Shown here in pieces: positions 1 through 11,879 of a DNA stretch of 64,000 nt (the first letter of the stretch is position 1; each line of letters begins with the position of its first letter). The notes under the pieces are model-generated. The model saw nothing but the letters and a program-made list of their open reading frames with translations. It was not told where the DNA came from and ran no database searches. A program made the position numbers and the translations under genes. The stretch comes from Parelaphostrongylus tenuis (Eukaryota; Nematoda; Chromadorea; Rhabditida; Metastrongylidae). The stretch is taken from positions 56,518 to 120,517 of the forward strand of contig JAHQIW010003692.1 in assembly GCA_019055375.1 (NCBI GenBank), written 5' to 3'.

Positions 1-745
1 ACAGGTTCAAGAATAGAAGGTCTTCCCATGATAAACTACATGCTATCGTACTAAAAATCTTTTACTCAGTATAAAGACTTTTGGGTCTCACAAAAAACTA
101 ACGAAGATCAAAACTTAAGATATCTGCCGTGACACCCTTTGTACAATCTAAGACAGTTGATTGATTGCCAAAGGAAGTTTCTACGTAGTAAATCGGCGTT
201 TTTTCACAATACACGACACGTATATCCAAAACAAAAGTCAACGAACTGCTGAAAAAAATCTCGTTCTATCAAATAACAGAAAGCCGAAAATTCTTGCAAA
301 ACGGAGAAAAATATCCTATTCAAGCGAGAAGCGCCGCTGCGCAAATCACCTGCGCGTGGCGATTTCTATGACCGTCCCTTAAGGGCTAATTTTAATTTCA
401 ATGCGCACTTTACTACAAATCCCACTTGATTTAGAAGGTGCAATTCTTCCTACGCAACAAAAGTGACTTGTATAAGTAACTAGGAATCCGAATTAAGGTT
501 CCTTTTCTTTACGACTAATCTGGGCGCCAATTCAATTCTGAAGGACGCTCCACAATCACTGTTCCTCTTTCCGTTCACGGAAGTCCTCATCACTTCAACT
601 TCCCTATTTCATTCCTTTCCCTCTTTCCCACCGCATTTGTACTATTGAGGAAATGCAGAGCTGTTTTTTCTCCTCACCATGATGTTTTCTGGAGCACGAT
701 TTTGCGCATCCTTTTGAAGTAGTTTGAGGAACGGAGATGTGGTTT
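1..745. other. unassigned AT-rich sequence
   Basis: No reading frame here has a recognisable domain, and I see no RNA gene or repeat family member. The frame at 161-382 has no motif I can name and is treated as chance. Confidence 0.5.
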
Positions 746-749
746 ACGG

Positions 750-1005
750 TGTATCAGCTCTTGTAGTGCACTGGTCAGGGATGCTTCGTGACACACACGT
801 GGCCAGGCTCACCAAGCCTTCCATCCCCTCCGGGGTTGGCGAATAATTTTGAACTTCTTCTTAGCGGATTAACACCAAACTTCTTTGGTAGGATAACATC
901 ACTAACTTGACATAGGAAAGTTATCGCAAATTAGGGTGTTGGATGAAAATGCATCCAATCACCTCTAGGGATGCTTGATGATGTTGAATGCACTTAGCTC
1001 CCCTC
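750..1005 (+). repeat. degenerate tRNA-derived SINE (family 1)
   Basis: The stretch resembles the better preserved SINEs at 13312-13957. It has the body motif around 'caccaagccttccatccc' and 'tccggggttgg' near 805-840, and a decayed version of the 'cattcaatcacctc' tail near 950-965. The tRNA-like head is barely recognisable. This is an old, decayed insertion. Confidence 0.45.
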
Positions 1006-1188
1006 AATATTGACCCTCAAGAAAATCGCTCTTTAATTGACTTCACTGAGCACACAGAGAGGCCTGCACGTATATCGAGAGCGTATTTCATGCTTACAAA
1101 TTGGTTTGGTGTTTATTATCTACTACGAAGGGGATGAAGTCACCTTGGATCGCTTCTGCGTGCATAGTGAAGCATTACAACAATAAAT

Positions 1189-1520
1189 TTGATTCAAAAG
1201 ATCGACTGTTTTTTGAAACCCTCAAAAAACATTCAATATAATTCCAAAAAAGAATGATTTAAGCTCAAAAAGGGGTTGGTACGCCAGGGTCATACACCGG
1301 TGTTTCGGAGGTTCGTCCTCCTCATCAGTGACCCCCGTCCCACATTCAGCCCTGCATTGAAGCAAGGAGGGAGGCGTATGTGGTGATGGCACAGTGTACT
1401 ATGACACTGTACCATCACCACCTCTCAGTCGATAGATTTTTGCTGTTAGATCAAAACTAATTCAAAAGATCGACTGTTTTTGAAACCCCCAAAAAACATT
1501 CAATATAATTCCAAAAAATT
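1189..1520 (+). repeat. MITE-like foldback element with flanking direct repeats
   Basis: A roughly 60-bp unit beginning 'attcaaaagatcgactg' occurs at about 1189-1250 and again at 1457-1518. It brackets a core with 'ggtacgccagggtcataca', 'gtgtttcggagg', 'agccctgcattgaagcaagg' and a strong hairpin. The same core recurs near 5110-5440, 32519-32853, 33595-33905, 45690-46110, 47186-47290, 48590-48725 and 54830-55985. It is therefore a dispersed non-autonomous family; no transposase is visible. Confidence 0.6.
1380..1421. repeat. near-perfect 18-bp hairpin inside the MITE-like element
   Basis: Bases 1380-1397 pair with 1404-1421 at 17 of 18 positions around a 6-base loop. Decayed versions of the hairpin sit in other family members, for example near 33713-33752 and 45945-45988. 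The stem is a structural core of the family; whether it is transcribed cannot be seen. Confidence 0.7.
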
Positions 1521-1795
1521 GAATATTGAATATAAATTTGAATATTTATTAACACATGGAGATGGAATTCCACTAGCCACATATAACAGAAATCCTCTTA
1601 TAGACCGTATCTATGTTTGCTGAGGCTTGCACTTGTCACTAAATCTACGGAATTCCTTCATTAACATTCGAAACTTAGTAGAGAAATGGCATAATTGGTT
1701 GTGCAGTCCATGATTCATCAGTGCCTAAAAATATTCTTGAGTTCTTTATTTTCAATGCTTTTTAGCGATACAGTGACTTTATGAGTATAAACCCA

Positions 1796-1901
1796 AGAGG
1801 TATTGAGTGGTATGCAAAACATTCGATTTCAGGCGGGAGATGAACTCCCGTTTCACCCATACCGTGGTCGCGTGCTATAACCACACCACCGAAGCCACCG
1901 G
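1796..1901 (-). repeat. tRNA-like SINE (family 3), minus copy
   Basis: On the minus strand it reads a tRNA-like head ('ggtggtgtggttatagcacg'), then a T-arm-like hairpin ('cgggagttcatctcccg'), then a tail ending 'gcataccactcaata'. It forms an inverted pair with 1989-2098, separated by 87 bp. Confidence 0.55.
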
Positions 1902-1988
1902 TTTGCTACGATTATATCCCTGGTTGCGTTACGGTTTGGATACTGACAGCTACGCTATACTACATTGAAGAAAAAGTGATAACAACAC

Positions 1989-2098
1989 GGTGGACTCGGT
2001 GGTGTAGTTGTAGCATGCGACCTCACGATGGATGAAACGGGGGATTCAGCTCTCGCCTAAGATTTAGTGTTTTGCATTCCACTCAATATTCTTATAGG
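1989..2098 (+). repeat. tRNA-like SINE (family 3), plus copy
   Basis: This is the plus-strand partner of 1796-1901, with the head 'ggtggtgtagttgtagcat' and tail 'gcattccactcaatattct'. A further minus-strand member is at 39790-39862. The D-arm-like and T-arm-like halves look like polymerase III box A and box B remnants. The acceptor stem is not closed, so it is not a tRNA gene. Confidence 0.55.
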
Positions 2099-2469
2099 TG
2101 ATGGGATTTCAAATCGAATGAAAAAAGTCCCCTTGTGGTTAGTATTTTCGCTTTTCTTTCGTTCAAAAATGTTGTTCATGGAGCCAACATGTCATTTGAG
2201 CAAGAATGGAGAGGTTTTCTTCGGTTGGATTACTGCAAAAACTGAAAATATTATTAATACGATAAGAGATCTTGGTTCTCGAGGATTACTTACTTACATG
2301 CGAACACAACCGCGCGGACGGTTCAAATCCTTTTCGCTTTTCTCGGAGTTGGTATCGCCGCTAAATACAGTTCAAGTGTAGCAATTAGTTAATAAAAGTG
2401 TTGGCTTTGATCATTTTGTGAAGAATATGCCTAGCGTTCGTCAATTTTGGATCGTCAAAATCACTGAAT

Positions 2470-2675
2470 GAATATCAGGCCTTTAAACTGATTTGCGATA
2501 TTCCACCGATGTCAGAAACCCAGTGCTGCTATACTCCCAAAGACGTCTATTATCAACTCGCTGACTCCTACGGTATATAAGGATTAAGCCCACGCCGAAC
2601 CACCGTTCAGCGATTTGTGGACTACTTGTGTGTCACAGAGCTCCTCTAACCCTGCGTCACATAGCTCTTAGAAAA
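2470..2675 (-). repeat. degenerate SINE (family 1)
   Basis: It aligns on the minus strand to the SINE at 13312-13618. Shared blocks are 'ggcctttaaactgatttgcg' near 2480, 'cagtgctgct' near 2521 and 'tgtgtgtcacagagctcctc' near 2628. It is strongly mutated. Confidence 0.45.
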
Positions 2676-3814
2676 TAATGGTATTATGCTATTTCCAACG
2701 AAAACAATGTGCAAAAAACAAACTTCTGCTTCAATCTATCCACAAGTAATTTTCGAATAGGTGAGTACGTCGCAAGAGGATCTTGATTATCTACAGCCAT
2801 CTTGCATTTCTCCTTCTAACGTTTTGTGGCTGAACAATTATTGGCGGACGATTCTCCGCAACACAGCAGGTGAAACAAGTCGTATCGATGTGACAGAAGG
2901 ACGATGTGGATCCAGTTCACATCACGTCGGTGCGCAGGACACGTCAACTGTTGATGCGACACATCTCTAAGCGTTCACTGTCTCGAAAATCGATGTTTGC
3001 GTCACAGTTGGCTAGACGCCGCACCCAGTGCCCACGTGGATTCGCGCCAGACCCTGCTGCTCCCACATGATAATTCGACTTACCGGCTGCGTTGCAGCTT
3101 ATTTTACTTACGCGCTTCGGAAAAACGGTCTTCTTGGGATATAAGCACAGCGTTGTAATCGAATTCGATCACGCCATCAAATGATTACTAATAGTCTAGA
3201 GAAGAGTGTCCGCGGAGAAATATGGGTGTCTAAAGCCAGAAAATCTTCTCCTGTAGTAAAGTCGAAAGTATTTTTTTCGAAAACCGGCGACTTGTGCTAT
3301 AGCCTCAAATCTCAACTTTTGAATGGATACGAACACTCCTAGAAAAAGTTCCTCTGCAGCGAATGAAATCGTTCAGTCATTAGCCACCTCATATTCAGGA
3401 ACAACCGATTTCTTTTGTATACCAATAACTATTTAGGTCTTCTCTGCCGACGACTAGTACCTTAGAATGTTAGACGAACTATCGACAAAATAGAAAAAGT
3501 AAAACGAAAAGGATGCGACGTATGGATTTATGTAAGTTACATAACATCATTATATGTGTTAGAAGAAAATGAAAATTAATGCCGAAAACGAGAACAGGTA
3601 CTATTGCGTATTAGAACCTAGGATTTTCCTCGCGATTTTGCCGATAGGTGTTATCAGTCAGATATAAATTGATCGAGAAGAAACTTTGAAAGCTCAGAAG
3701 ATGTTCAACAAAGAACTCTTCCCACGATGTCGCTGTCGCCATTTCTCGTTGTCGCTATCAATTTTCATCGCTGTGTTGAAGCAGTTAGCGCACAATAAGA
3801 TCTAGCAAATTAAG
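2676..3814. other. unassigned sequence left of segment A
   Basis: No motif-bearing reading frame or repeat copy is recognised. The frame at 2761-2970 shows no domain. Homology to segment C begins at about 3815, which marks the left edge of the duplicated block. Confidence 0.4.
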
Positions 3815-5105
3815 ACTCTGAAAGTACAGAAGTGACAGAAGGCTTGGTGAGTCAAGATCAAATTCTACCAGCTCCCTTATCAAAATCACCTGTTTATCAC
3901 CGGATAATGCATGACGAAATGGGCGACAATGGATTAGCTGACACATGAAGAAGGGCTGTTTTTTTTTAACCAACTAAGTTCAGTCTGATATACATTGGGT
4001 TTTTTTGGTAGCATTTATCTACAGTCAACCACCGCTCTTCAAACAAAGGTTCAACAGAGTGCAATTAGTTTATTTGCGTGATGATCTGCTAGACGCGATT
4101 TAATGCAACTAGTGTTACCAATATAGGAAAGATTAATGGTTGTGGACAGCCGATCCGAGTCATTTATGCTATGAAGTGAGTGAGCGCTTCAAAAGGATAG
4201 TCGAATAAAATAAAATTTGTTCTTCCTATTAGGTGACCAGTAATGAAAACTATGCCGCATTATTGACTAGCGCTGTGAACTAATACTGTTGGCAATTCTT
4301 TTACCTATCTAAGTAATTTATCTTGTCATAACATTCAATTGCCAACACGCCTTTATTTCGATTCTTGTCTTCCATACCTCATTTGAAAAATTGTTTGTAT
4401 TTGAGGCCTACTGAACTGTTGAACGTCTCGACTTTCTCATGGATGCTGTTACATGCAAATGAAGATAATTGCTTCTAAAATCTAGAAATCTTTGTTATAG
4501 GGTCCTCTTATCTTCAAGTATTACATCTTGCATCGAAAAAAAAAGTTAAGGTTTAGCTTTCAAAGCCCGTTGTTACAGTCCCACAACAAATTTTTCGGCA
4601 TTACATAGTAAAATTTTGATGCTATGTAAACTTTCTCGCTATGAGAAATTGGACTGTCGTTAGATGGATTTTTCTAAACGCATTTTTTATAGTAAGAACA
4701 TTAAGTTGGCTCAAAAGCCTTTAGTTTTAAATGAGAATTCGTGGAGCGTGGTTACATTATATGAAAAATACTTGCGTTAGATTTTATAATCCCTTTCATA
4801 TCATCTGCTATGATTTGTTGACGACTGAAATCCCTTTAGTGCTGATAAAAGCAGAAATTTCATCAGAAGACTGCTGCATTGTGGCTGCAGCTCACCGCGC
4901 TGGCCTCGCAATAGCATTGCGTGCCGCGCCCAAATTTCAACTTGCTCGCCAAGCAGTCAAACCGAATTCCTTTTCCCAATTCTCTAGTGCTATGTCCACT
5001 TTTATCTCGTACCAAAGCATTGAAATTTTGAATGATGAATCTCGCAGGATTTCATGAACAATATTCACCTTATTCAGCTGATAACACAGCACATTTCATA
5101 GTCTG

Positions 5106-5440
5106 TGAGAATGTCCAAAGCCGTACCGAGGTTGTTACGTCAGAGCCATACACGTGTTTCGGAGGTCCCGCCTTCCTCTCAGTGGCCCACGACCGACATT
5201 AAGCCCTGCATTGAGCAAGGAGGTCGACGATATGGATCAATTTGTAACAACCAGGCGCGTCAACCGAATGAAAAGTGGTGATAGCCACAGTGCCATTGTA
5301 CATTGTGCTGACGCCGCATGCACCTCCCTCCTTGCTACAATGAAGGACTAAATGTGGGACGTGGGCCATAACGAGGATGAGAGTCCTATAATACACGTGT
5401 GTGTGGCTCTGGCGTACCAACTTCGCTAAGGTTTCAAACA
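5106..5440. repeat. foldback MITE-like element, deletion junction inside
   Basis: The left half (5118-5225) and right half (5328-5437) are imperfect inverted repeats of each other. They share 'cgtac(c)', 'cacgtgt', 'ggcccacg' and 'ccttgct/agcaagg' blocks. The element matches the family described at 1189-1520. The bases 5150-5164 are where 1,059 bp present in B and C are missing from A. Confidence 0.65.
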
Positions 5441-5956
5441 TTCTTAAAAGTCACACTGAACTATGGACAGTTTTCTTGCTGGACAATGTATTATTTCTGC
5501 GATACCAGTGTTATCTAGTTGCTTTACGGTGCCTGAAATCCTTGAAAGGACAGTTGCTTCTAGTGTGAATCAGATGGAAGATTTTCAATAACACCAACAT
5601 TTTCAGCTGGGACCTATCACTTGATTCGCACTGATACCTGTCTGAATGAGCATAAACACTAAAAGGACTTGTAAGAGTTCGTTGAAATAGCGAATCTAGC
5701 CTGATCGAAAATCTGTTATAAGGGTGAAATGAAACGTGGAGTGCCACCTCAGACATAGCTGGCCTATTCAGTTAGCAAGCTCTGTTAGGATTTATGTGGA
5801 AGTATCATCAAACTGAGTTAGACAATAGTTATTTATATAATGTGAAATAATTAACACCTTCCGTGTTCTCTGTCCAGCGGCAACGGATAGTGTCTTTTTG
5901 AGAATCATAATCAGTCAGTTGGTTCCTTAAGTACCACATCAAGTTCGGTTACTGGC

Positions 5957-6028
5957 GGTCCCGTAGTGTAGCGGTTAGCACCCTGGACTTTGAATCCAGT
6001 AACGCGAGTTCGAATCTCGCCGGGACCT
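5957..6028 (+). tRNA. tRNA-Gln (anticodon TTG)
   Basis: A complete 72-nt cloverleaf can be drawn. The 7-bp acceptor stem is ggtcccg/cgggacc with discriminator T. The D arm has stem gtgt/gcac. The anticodon arm is ctgga-ctttgaa-tccag with anticodon TTG (UUG), which reads CAA glutamine codons. The T arm is gcgag-ttcgaat-ctcgc. There is no intron and CCA is not encoded, as expected for a nuclear eukaryotic gene. A T5 run at 6032-6036 serves as a polymerase III terminator. Boxes A and B lie in the D and T arms. An identical copy lies inverted at 31931-32002 and a damaged copy at 56492-56562. It is the clearest host gene in the window and looks functional. Confidence 0.95.
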
Positions 6029-6039
6029 CACTTTTTGTT

Positions 6040-9000
6040 TCGCAGCCTATGGCTTGTTCGTTATCAAAGGAATCAGCTACAGTTCTGCCAAAAGTGCTTA
6101 TGTATATGGCACGCAGTTTTGTTTTACAAATAGATCTCCTATTGTGGACGATGATTGTTGTAATAACCCTCAGCTGTGCTCTCCGTTCATCCGCTTACGA
6201 AGAAAAGTGCGTGTTTCAGTAAGAATTTGGGTTAATTAGGCTCTTAGAAAAAGACTGTCATCAAAAATTTAAAATATCATTGATTTCTTTGTGAATAATT
6301 TGGCAAGATTAACGTTAATTGCTGCCAAAATCTTGCTTTTTCGTACGAAAAAAAACCACATCCTTGCGATAAGGAGTGTGTTTCCAGCTGTCATTCGGCA
6401 TTTTCTTTCGTCTACTCAAAGTTTTTATAGCCATGATATCCTGAAAAATTTAATTTTGATAAAAAACTTACCGAGTAAAAGTTTACACAATACATAGAGG
6501 ATATTATTTTGCAACTGCAGTACTTTTTTCTATTTGTCAGAGGAATTCTTGGGATTACAAAGCTAGATTTGAATTCCTATAAACTTTTTTTTCCTAAAAA
6601 AAAGTTATACCATTATGGAGGAATTTATATAAACGTATCTGCAATAATAATGCTCAACTGTCTCGAAAACCTTTACTTTTGTAAGTTAGTTTCGTCGCAT
6701 GCGATAGCATTTCAAGGATTGCGCTCGTGAACCCGTGGTTCTATTTAAGAAAGACATGTCCCACTAGATTATCAGTATTCATTCGATAGCTCGACGAATG
6801 GAAGTTTCAAAAAGCAGGTTGATTTTCAGATAGAAATCTTTTGCTTATACTTCTAAGAATAATGAATAATATCTTGCGCTTGCCGCAGTAAGACTTTCTT
6901 TTCCAGTAGCAGGGGATTCTAGATACGTATATATTAGAATCTTATGGTAAGGAAACCGCATTATTGCAAAACTTTGTACATTGTTATTAGAGAAAATTCT
7001 ATAAGCTGTTTTAGTGAAGAAAACGCTCAGTTGTCTAACAAATTCTTAAGGCTACATTCTTAAGAAAATGCCCTTTTAGCTTTTGTTTTCAAGAAAATGC
7101 ATGCTTTTAAGCTATATTTTGCATAGTACTGGCACTTCTAGCAGTTTACCAATGTGTTCATTGGCAAATAATAGCCCGTAATAGCAACATCGAACAAAAA
7201 ATATCTCAAATTGCAAAAATTTGAAAATACGTACAGGTATGTCTCGGTACATTTCCATCATCACCATCCATATTGAGAGCTCTGGTGAGAACGCATTTTT
7301 TGCTTTCATAAAATTGTTGATAATCATTCAATATCTTAAGCTAAATGAATTGAAATGGTGTGCTTTATTTTTCAACGGCTTGTTTTTTGCGCTGTAACAC
7401 TCGAAACAAAATTCTGTTCTAGATGTAAAGATTTCTTCCAGATGAAGTTTTGTTATAGACAATCAGTAAGTTTGATTGCGCAGATATAAGCGAATTCAAA
7501 GACTACGTGTGTTTTGGAGAGAACTCTTTAAAGCGTTGTAACTGCCAGAAGAATACTGGGTTTCACTTTACAAAAAAGGGAAATCTCGCGACATTTGCTC
7601 CAAGTCATCGCCCTTTTTGTAACATATCCACTAGCTGTGAAACATAGTCCTCTCTTAAATGCTGCAGTAGAATAAGAAAGTATTTTCAAAAGCCAAGTAA
7701 CTATGAAAATTTGCGATAATCAAACTATCAAACAGTTATCAAAAGTCTAGCAGAAAAGCTCTGTTCATCGAGAGATGATTGAGTGTGGAAAAGATGTTTA
7801 TTTTTGCTATTAAAGCGCCTTGAAGAAGCCTTTCTGAAAATAAAGTGTATCTTCGCAATTGTTGAGCTTTTAGCTACTAAACTAAATGGTTATAAAGGCC
7901 TTTAAAAGTTGAAATATAGGTTTTTCTAAGAGGTCAAAACAGGAAACGCAGCGAAAGAGATCCGAAGTTGCAAAACTTGAACATTGTTTAACTATTACAG
8001 CGCTCTAAAGAGTCCTTTACAAAACTAAATACATTGCTCAATCGTTAAGACTTGCCCTATCTAACAATTCTTAATTGCTCATGAAAAAATTTTATCCGGC
8101 GAGAAGTGCCTGCATATGGAACAAAATCTTATGTTAACTGTTACAGCGTGAGAACAGACCACTTAGTAGACAGAATAGTCCGCTCAACTTCACCTAATCT
8201 CACTTATGGAATTGCTACCAAAAGTCTTACGAAACTGAAAAAAAAAACACATTTCAACGAAAAGGCTCGTAGAGAGTGGAGACAACAGAAAAGAAGTGTT
8301 TTCTTGGGATATCATAGCTACGAACAAAGAGTCCAAACGAAATTACGCGCTGATCTAAGAAATGGGAACTCGAAGTGCACTAATAACTAGAAAAAAATAT
8401 TGGGAATTACCGATGAAGTGGGATTGCATGCATTAAGTAGAACTACTTTTGAGGAACTATTCATTGCCTTCTAATTTCCATTCAATATGAAGATTTATTC
8501 ATTTATGTAATAATGTTTATGAAAAGTGAAAAAAATAAGGGATTAACTTGACTGAATTGTGGGTGAATATAAATAAGGCATAACAAGATCATAGAAATGT
8601 TTCTGTTATTGTACAGAATACGGTAGTTATGCATTTCTGTAGTATGACTTTAATAAGCGGACTAATCTTAGTATATCTCATGGGTAAGAGATTCCATGTA
8701 ACAAAATAGCGGTATGGTAGACATTATGTTCAATATTTATTTTCACGGTAGCACCTATCGGTACATCTCATGGCTTGGGAATCTGAATGTTGTAGAGAAT
8801 TAGCACTTTACCAAACAAGTTCCTTTCCCTCAAATCCGTTTATAAATTGTGCCAGAAACTCCGTTGCGAGAGCCCTTCCAACGTCTCTGAATCGCCATCT
8901 ATCGTTCCTGCCTTCTGCTTCTTTGTCATTATACTTTATTGAATAAATTTATATCCAAAGATTGTTTCTACGTCCAGTCACAATTATTCAGGGTCAATCA

Positions 9001-9150
9001 CAATCAAAATGTTCGATAAAGGTCCTAAATATCACCTTTTCATAAGTACTTGGTCTTACCTAATGAAGGTTTGGATCATAAATAAAGCATTACTTTATTG
9101 ATAATCGAACCATTTGCTGACGGCAAAAGTACAAATTTCAATGGACAACT
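6040..9150. other. AT-rich non-coding part of segment A
   Basis: The only frames are short and at most ~95 codons (6054-6239, 6291-6497, 7112-7327, 8106-8390). None has a recognisable domain, and in copy C the matching frames are broken by indels, which argues against coding. The same stretch occurs in B (28810-31920) and C (56570-59730). Confidence 0.6.
7370..8160 (+). repeat. recurring 'gcgctgtaac'-like motif series
   Basis: Variants of 'gcgctgtaac' or its reverse complement 'gttacagcg' recur near 7380, 7535, 7996 and 8139. Some are followed by 'tgggtttcac'-type text. A diverged relative of the same order occurs at 40915-41310. This suggests an old, internally repetitive element. I cannot assign it to a known class. 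Confidence 0.35.
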
Positions 9151-9154
9151 ACAC

Positions 9155-9300
9155 TAGCACTAAAGCGCCCTCTCGCAGCCTCTTTTCGTAGCCGTGCAAA
9201 CCGCTCGGCAGCCGAAAATGGCTTCCGCAAAGGGATTTAATCGTACATGACAGGAAATCGTGATATTGTCATTAATCGCAGGCGGGAAAAATATCTTTAC
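9155..9300. other. GC-richer conserved island
   Basis: Within AT-rich DNA this block keeps about 50 bp (from 'aactacactagc' through 'ttttcgtagccgt') without change between A and the otherwise diverged copy C. It ends in a 'gcgggaaaaat' motif that is also kept. B has the same block at 28661-28806. It could be a promoter-like or 5'-end remnant; no start codon or transcript evidence supports a choice. Confidence 0.35.
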
Positions 9301-9369
9301 TAAAGTAATGAATGCCCATCCGTAAGGTATTTATGCAACTTGAGCCGATGCATATGAGAATTCCAGCAA

Positions 9370-9540
9370 CAGTAGACTTCCTTTTCCCTAAGCCGCTCAT
9401 TTCTACCTGCTTAGCCTCAGAGCTAGGTCGTTTCTTATGTTGATCATAAGCTAGATAAACGTAAGTGGAGCATTTGGAGATGTTGATTTAGTAGAGCGTG
9501 AATGGGACATTCAAAACCCATCCGTTACTTATGAACATTG
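9370..9540 (-). mobile_element. RTE retrotransposon fragment
   Basis: On the minus strand this matches RTE-1 around 17480-17640, the C-terminal part of reverse transcriptase. Landmarks are the 'aacggatgggt' equivalent and the 'gagcaggaggaaacgag' equivalent. It is strongly decayed. C has the same piece at 59968-60127 and B at 28421-28591. Confidence 0.65.
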
Positions 9541-9874
9541 ACATTGTGTAGAGCTAGGTATATAACCATCATCTTTCATCTGAACAGAGACATATTAGGT
9601 TGCTGCATACAAATAGACAAATGTATAAAAATGTCAACTTCAACAAAATACGGATTCCTGCTCCGCTTTATCAAGTGTAACACTGTGGCCATCATAGAAA
9701 CGAGGTTTCGTTCAAAAAAATCACTTTCTGGAAGATTGAAAGTATTTAATCATCATGTTGAAAGGTCGAAGTGACTCACTAAGAGAACTCTCTTCTTCGA
9801 GCACATTCTTGGTGATGCTTATTTCCGTCAAACTCTCAACTACTCGAGATGATTCAAGTTAATACATGGCTTTT

Positions 9875-11878
9875 GGGAAGAAATTGTCGTTGACAGTATT
9901 GACGAATAATACGAACGTGTCATTCAATGCCTTCATGTTAGCGTAATGAAAGCCGGGTCTTATAGTGATTAAAAGACGCCTGCTTCCACAAACCCTTTTA
10001 TTAATTGTCAGCATGGAATCGCACGAGCTGCAAGCATTCACTACTTAGCGTCCAAAATTGCAAAACGCTGCAGAAAAGCAACAAGACTGGATCTTAAAGC
10101 GAAAAGAATTACAATTGAGGCCGAAGCTGCAGTAGCTGGGAAGAGCGCACGCAAGATTTACTGAAGTTTAGCCAATTACAAGACGAAGATGACTGCACTT
10201 CGGCATGCTGACTGAACAGTTGCATTGTCCAGAGGGACACCGGAGGAATCATTCACTGTTAATACTCGGACTACTTCAGTAGCCATGTCATCTTAGCTTC
10301 ATGTGATCTAACAGAGGATGATCTTGTCGTTTCACCGGCTTTTCTTTTTTCCGACATTCGACACTCTATATCGTTGGTGAAAAGTGAAAAATTACCTGGT
10401 TTGGATAAGTTAAAACGAAAACACCTGAAGAACCGACAGCCGCCTCTCAACACCCTAGCTCGTCTCTTCATTCGTTACCTGTCAAAATGCAAAGCTCACT
10501 CTATGGAAATCAGCAGGAACCTACTGTTTTGAAAAAAAGGAGACATTTATCACATGAGTATAATCGTCCAATATGCATGCTGTTCGTAGTTTCTAAGCCC
10601 TTCACTCGAGTCATCATATCCATGATTGGCACAACATTGGACGAAGAAAATAAATGTGAATAAGCAGGGCTTCAAAAAGAACTTGACAACATAGACCACG
10701 TCCACGCGAACGCAAAACTTACTGAGGTTTCACGAGAGTAAAAGAGACTGCTCTGTCTTACTATCGTTGATCTAAAGAAAGCCTTTGAATCAACAGAAAC
10801 AAAAGGAGTCGTAGAGGCTGTGAACAGCCAGGGCTTTCCTACTTGATGAATAACAGTTCTCCTTGAGTTAAATAAAAGTTCGATAACCAAGATATCGTCA
10901 TTCTACAATGATATCACTATCGATGTAAAAATAAATGTTCGATAAAGCGACGAAATTTCGTCAGACTTACTGCTTCTTTTCAGAACGTCATGCGAACATT
11001 GGAATGGGACGATATGGGAGTAAAAAGCGACAAGTTGCAATCAAGTCACCCTTACTTCGCTAATGAAATTGTCTTAGAACATCAAGTATGAGCCAGGCGG
11101 AACGAATTCTGACCGATTGCGACAACGCTTGTAAAGGAGTAAGTCGCCGGCTGAACTCAATGAAAGCGATGCTTATGACAAACGGTTGAGTTTTGAATGC
11201 CCTATTCACCCTTAAGAAAGCGAATACCTGCAATTGCTCGAGTGACGTTTATCTAGGCCGTCAAGTCAACAATATGAACGACCTAGTTTCAAGCTAAGCA
11301 GGAGGAAACGAGCGCTATGAAGAGCACTTGAAAGCTTTGAGAATGTAGTGATGAGGGAGAACTTCCAGCTTCGCGCCTACCTTTTCAACTCAGCGATTAT
11401 CCCTGCCCTAACGTATGCAGCAGAAACCCGGCCGCTACGTAAGCAGGATGAAAGACCACTTGCCGTTATTGAACGCGGCGTCGAGAGGTCGATTATAGTA
11501 GAATTCTGTGTCTTGCAAATGTCAGATGAGATCCGCAGTTCCACATGCGTCAACGATGGAAGATCAAAAACGCCATTCTACACGACACGATATCGAAAAT
11601 AAGGTGGGCCGGACACTTGATGCGCTTATACGACATCCGATTGATGAGCACCGTTACCGACGGTACTTGTTGACATGTCCAACACTACTCGGAAAGGCCA
11701 CCTACCCAATGGTCCAATTGTTTGGCTTAGAACAAAGATATGATGCTCAGCAACTACCTAGAGCGAGAGGTAACCGTTGGGCTACTCTTGCATGCGGTAC
11801 GGAAGAATGGAAGTATCACTGGTGCATGCTCAGGTCACATAGTAATCAACAGTGTGACATGTGCATGGGTGATGATAA
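9875..11878 (+). mobile_element. decayed RTE retrotransposon (5'-truncated)
   Basis: It aligns to RTE-1 from about 16171 to its 3' end at 18190. It covers the linker after the endonuclease, the reverse transcriptase and the C-terminal zone. Recognisable pieces include the stretch encoding a RAYLFNSAIIPALTYAAET-like sequence (11348-11602) and the 'cacatgcg...ggtgatgat' 3' end. Stops and frameshifts are everywhere, so no protein can be made. It is much older than RTE-1 and predates the A/C duplication, since C carries it at 60525-62515. Confidence 0.8.
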
Positions 11879-11879
11879 T

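Noticed and set aside
5199..5441. Mirror-image frames conserved between A and B (such as 5199-5441 and 32518-32760) as genes
   Set aside because: They are identical only because the arms are near-identical. In copy C the same frames are broken, and they overlap a foldback repeat.
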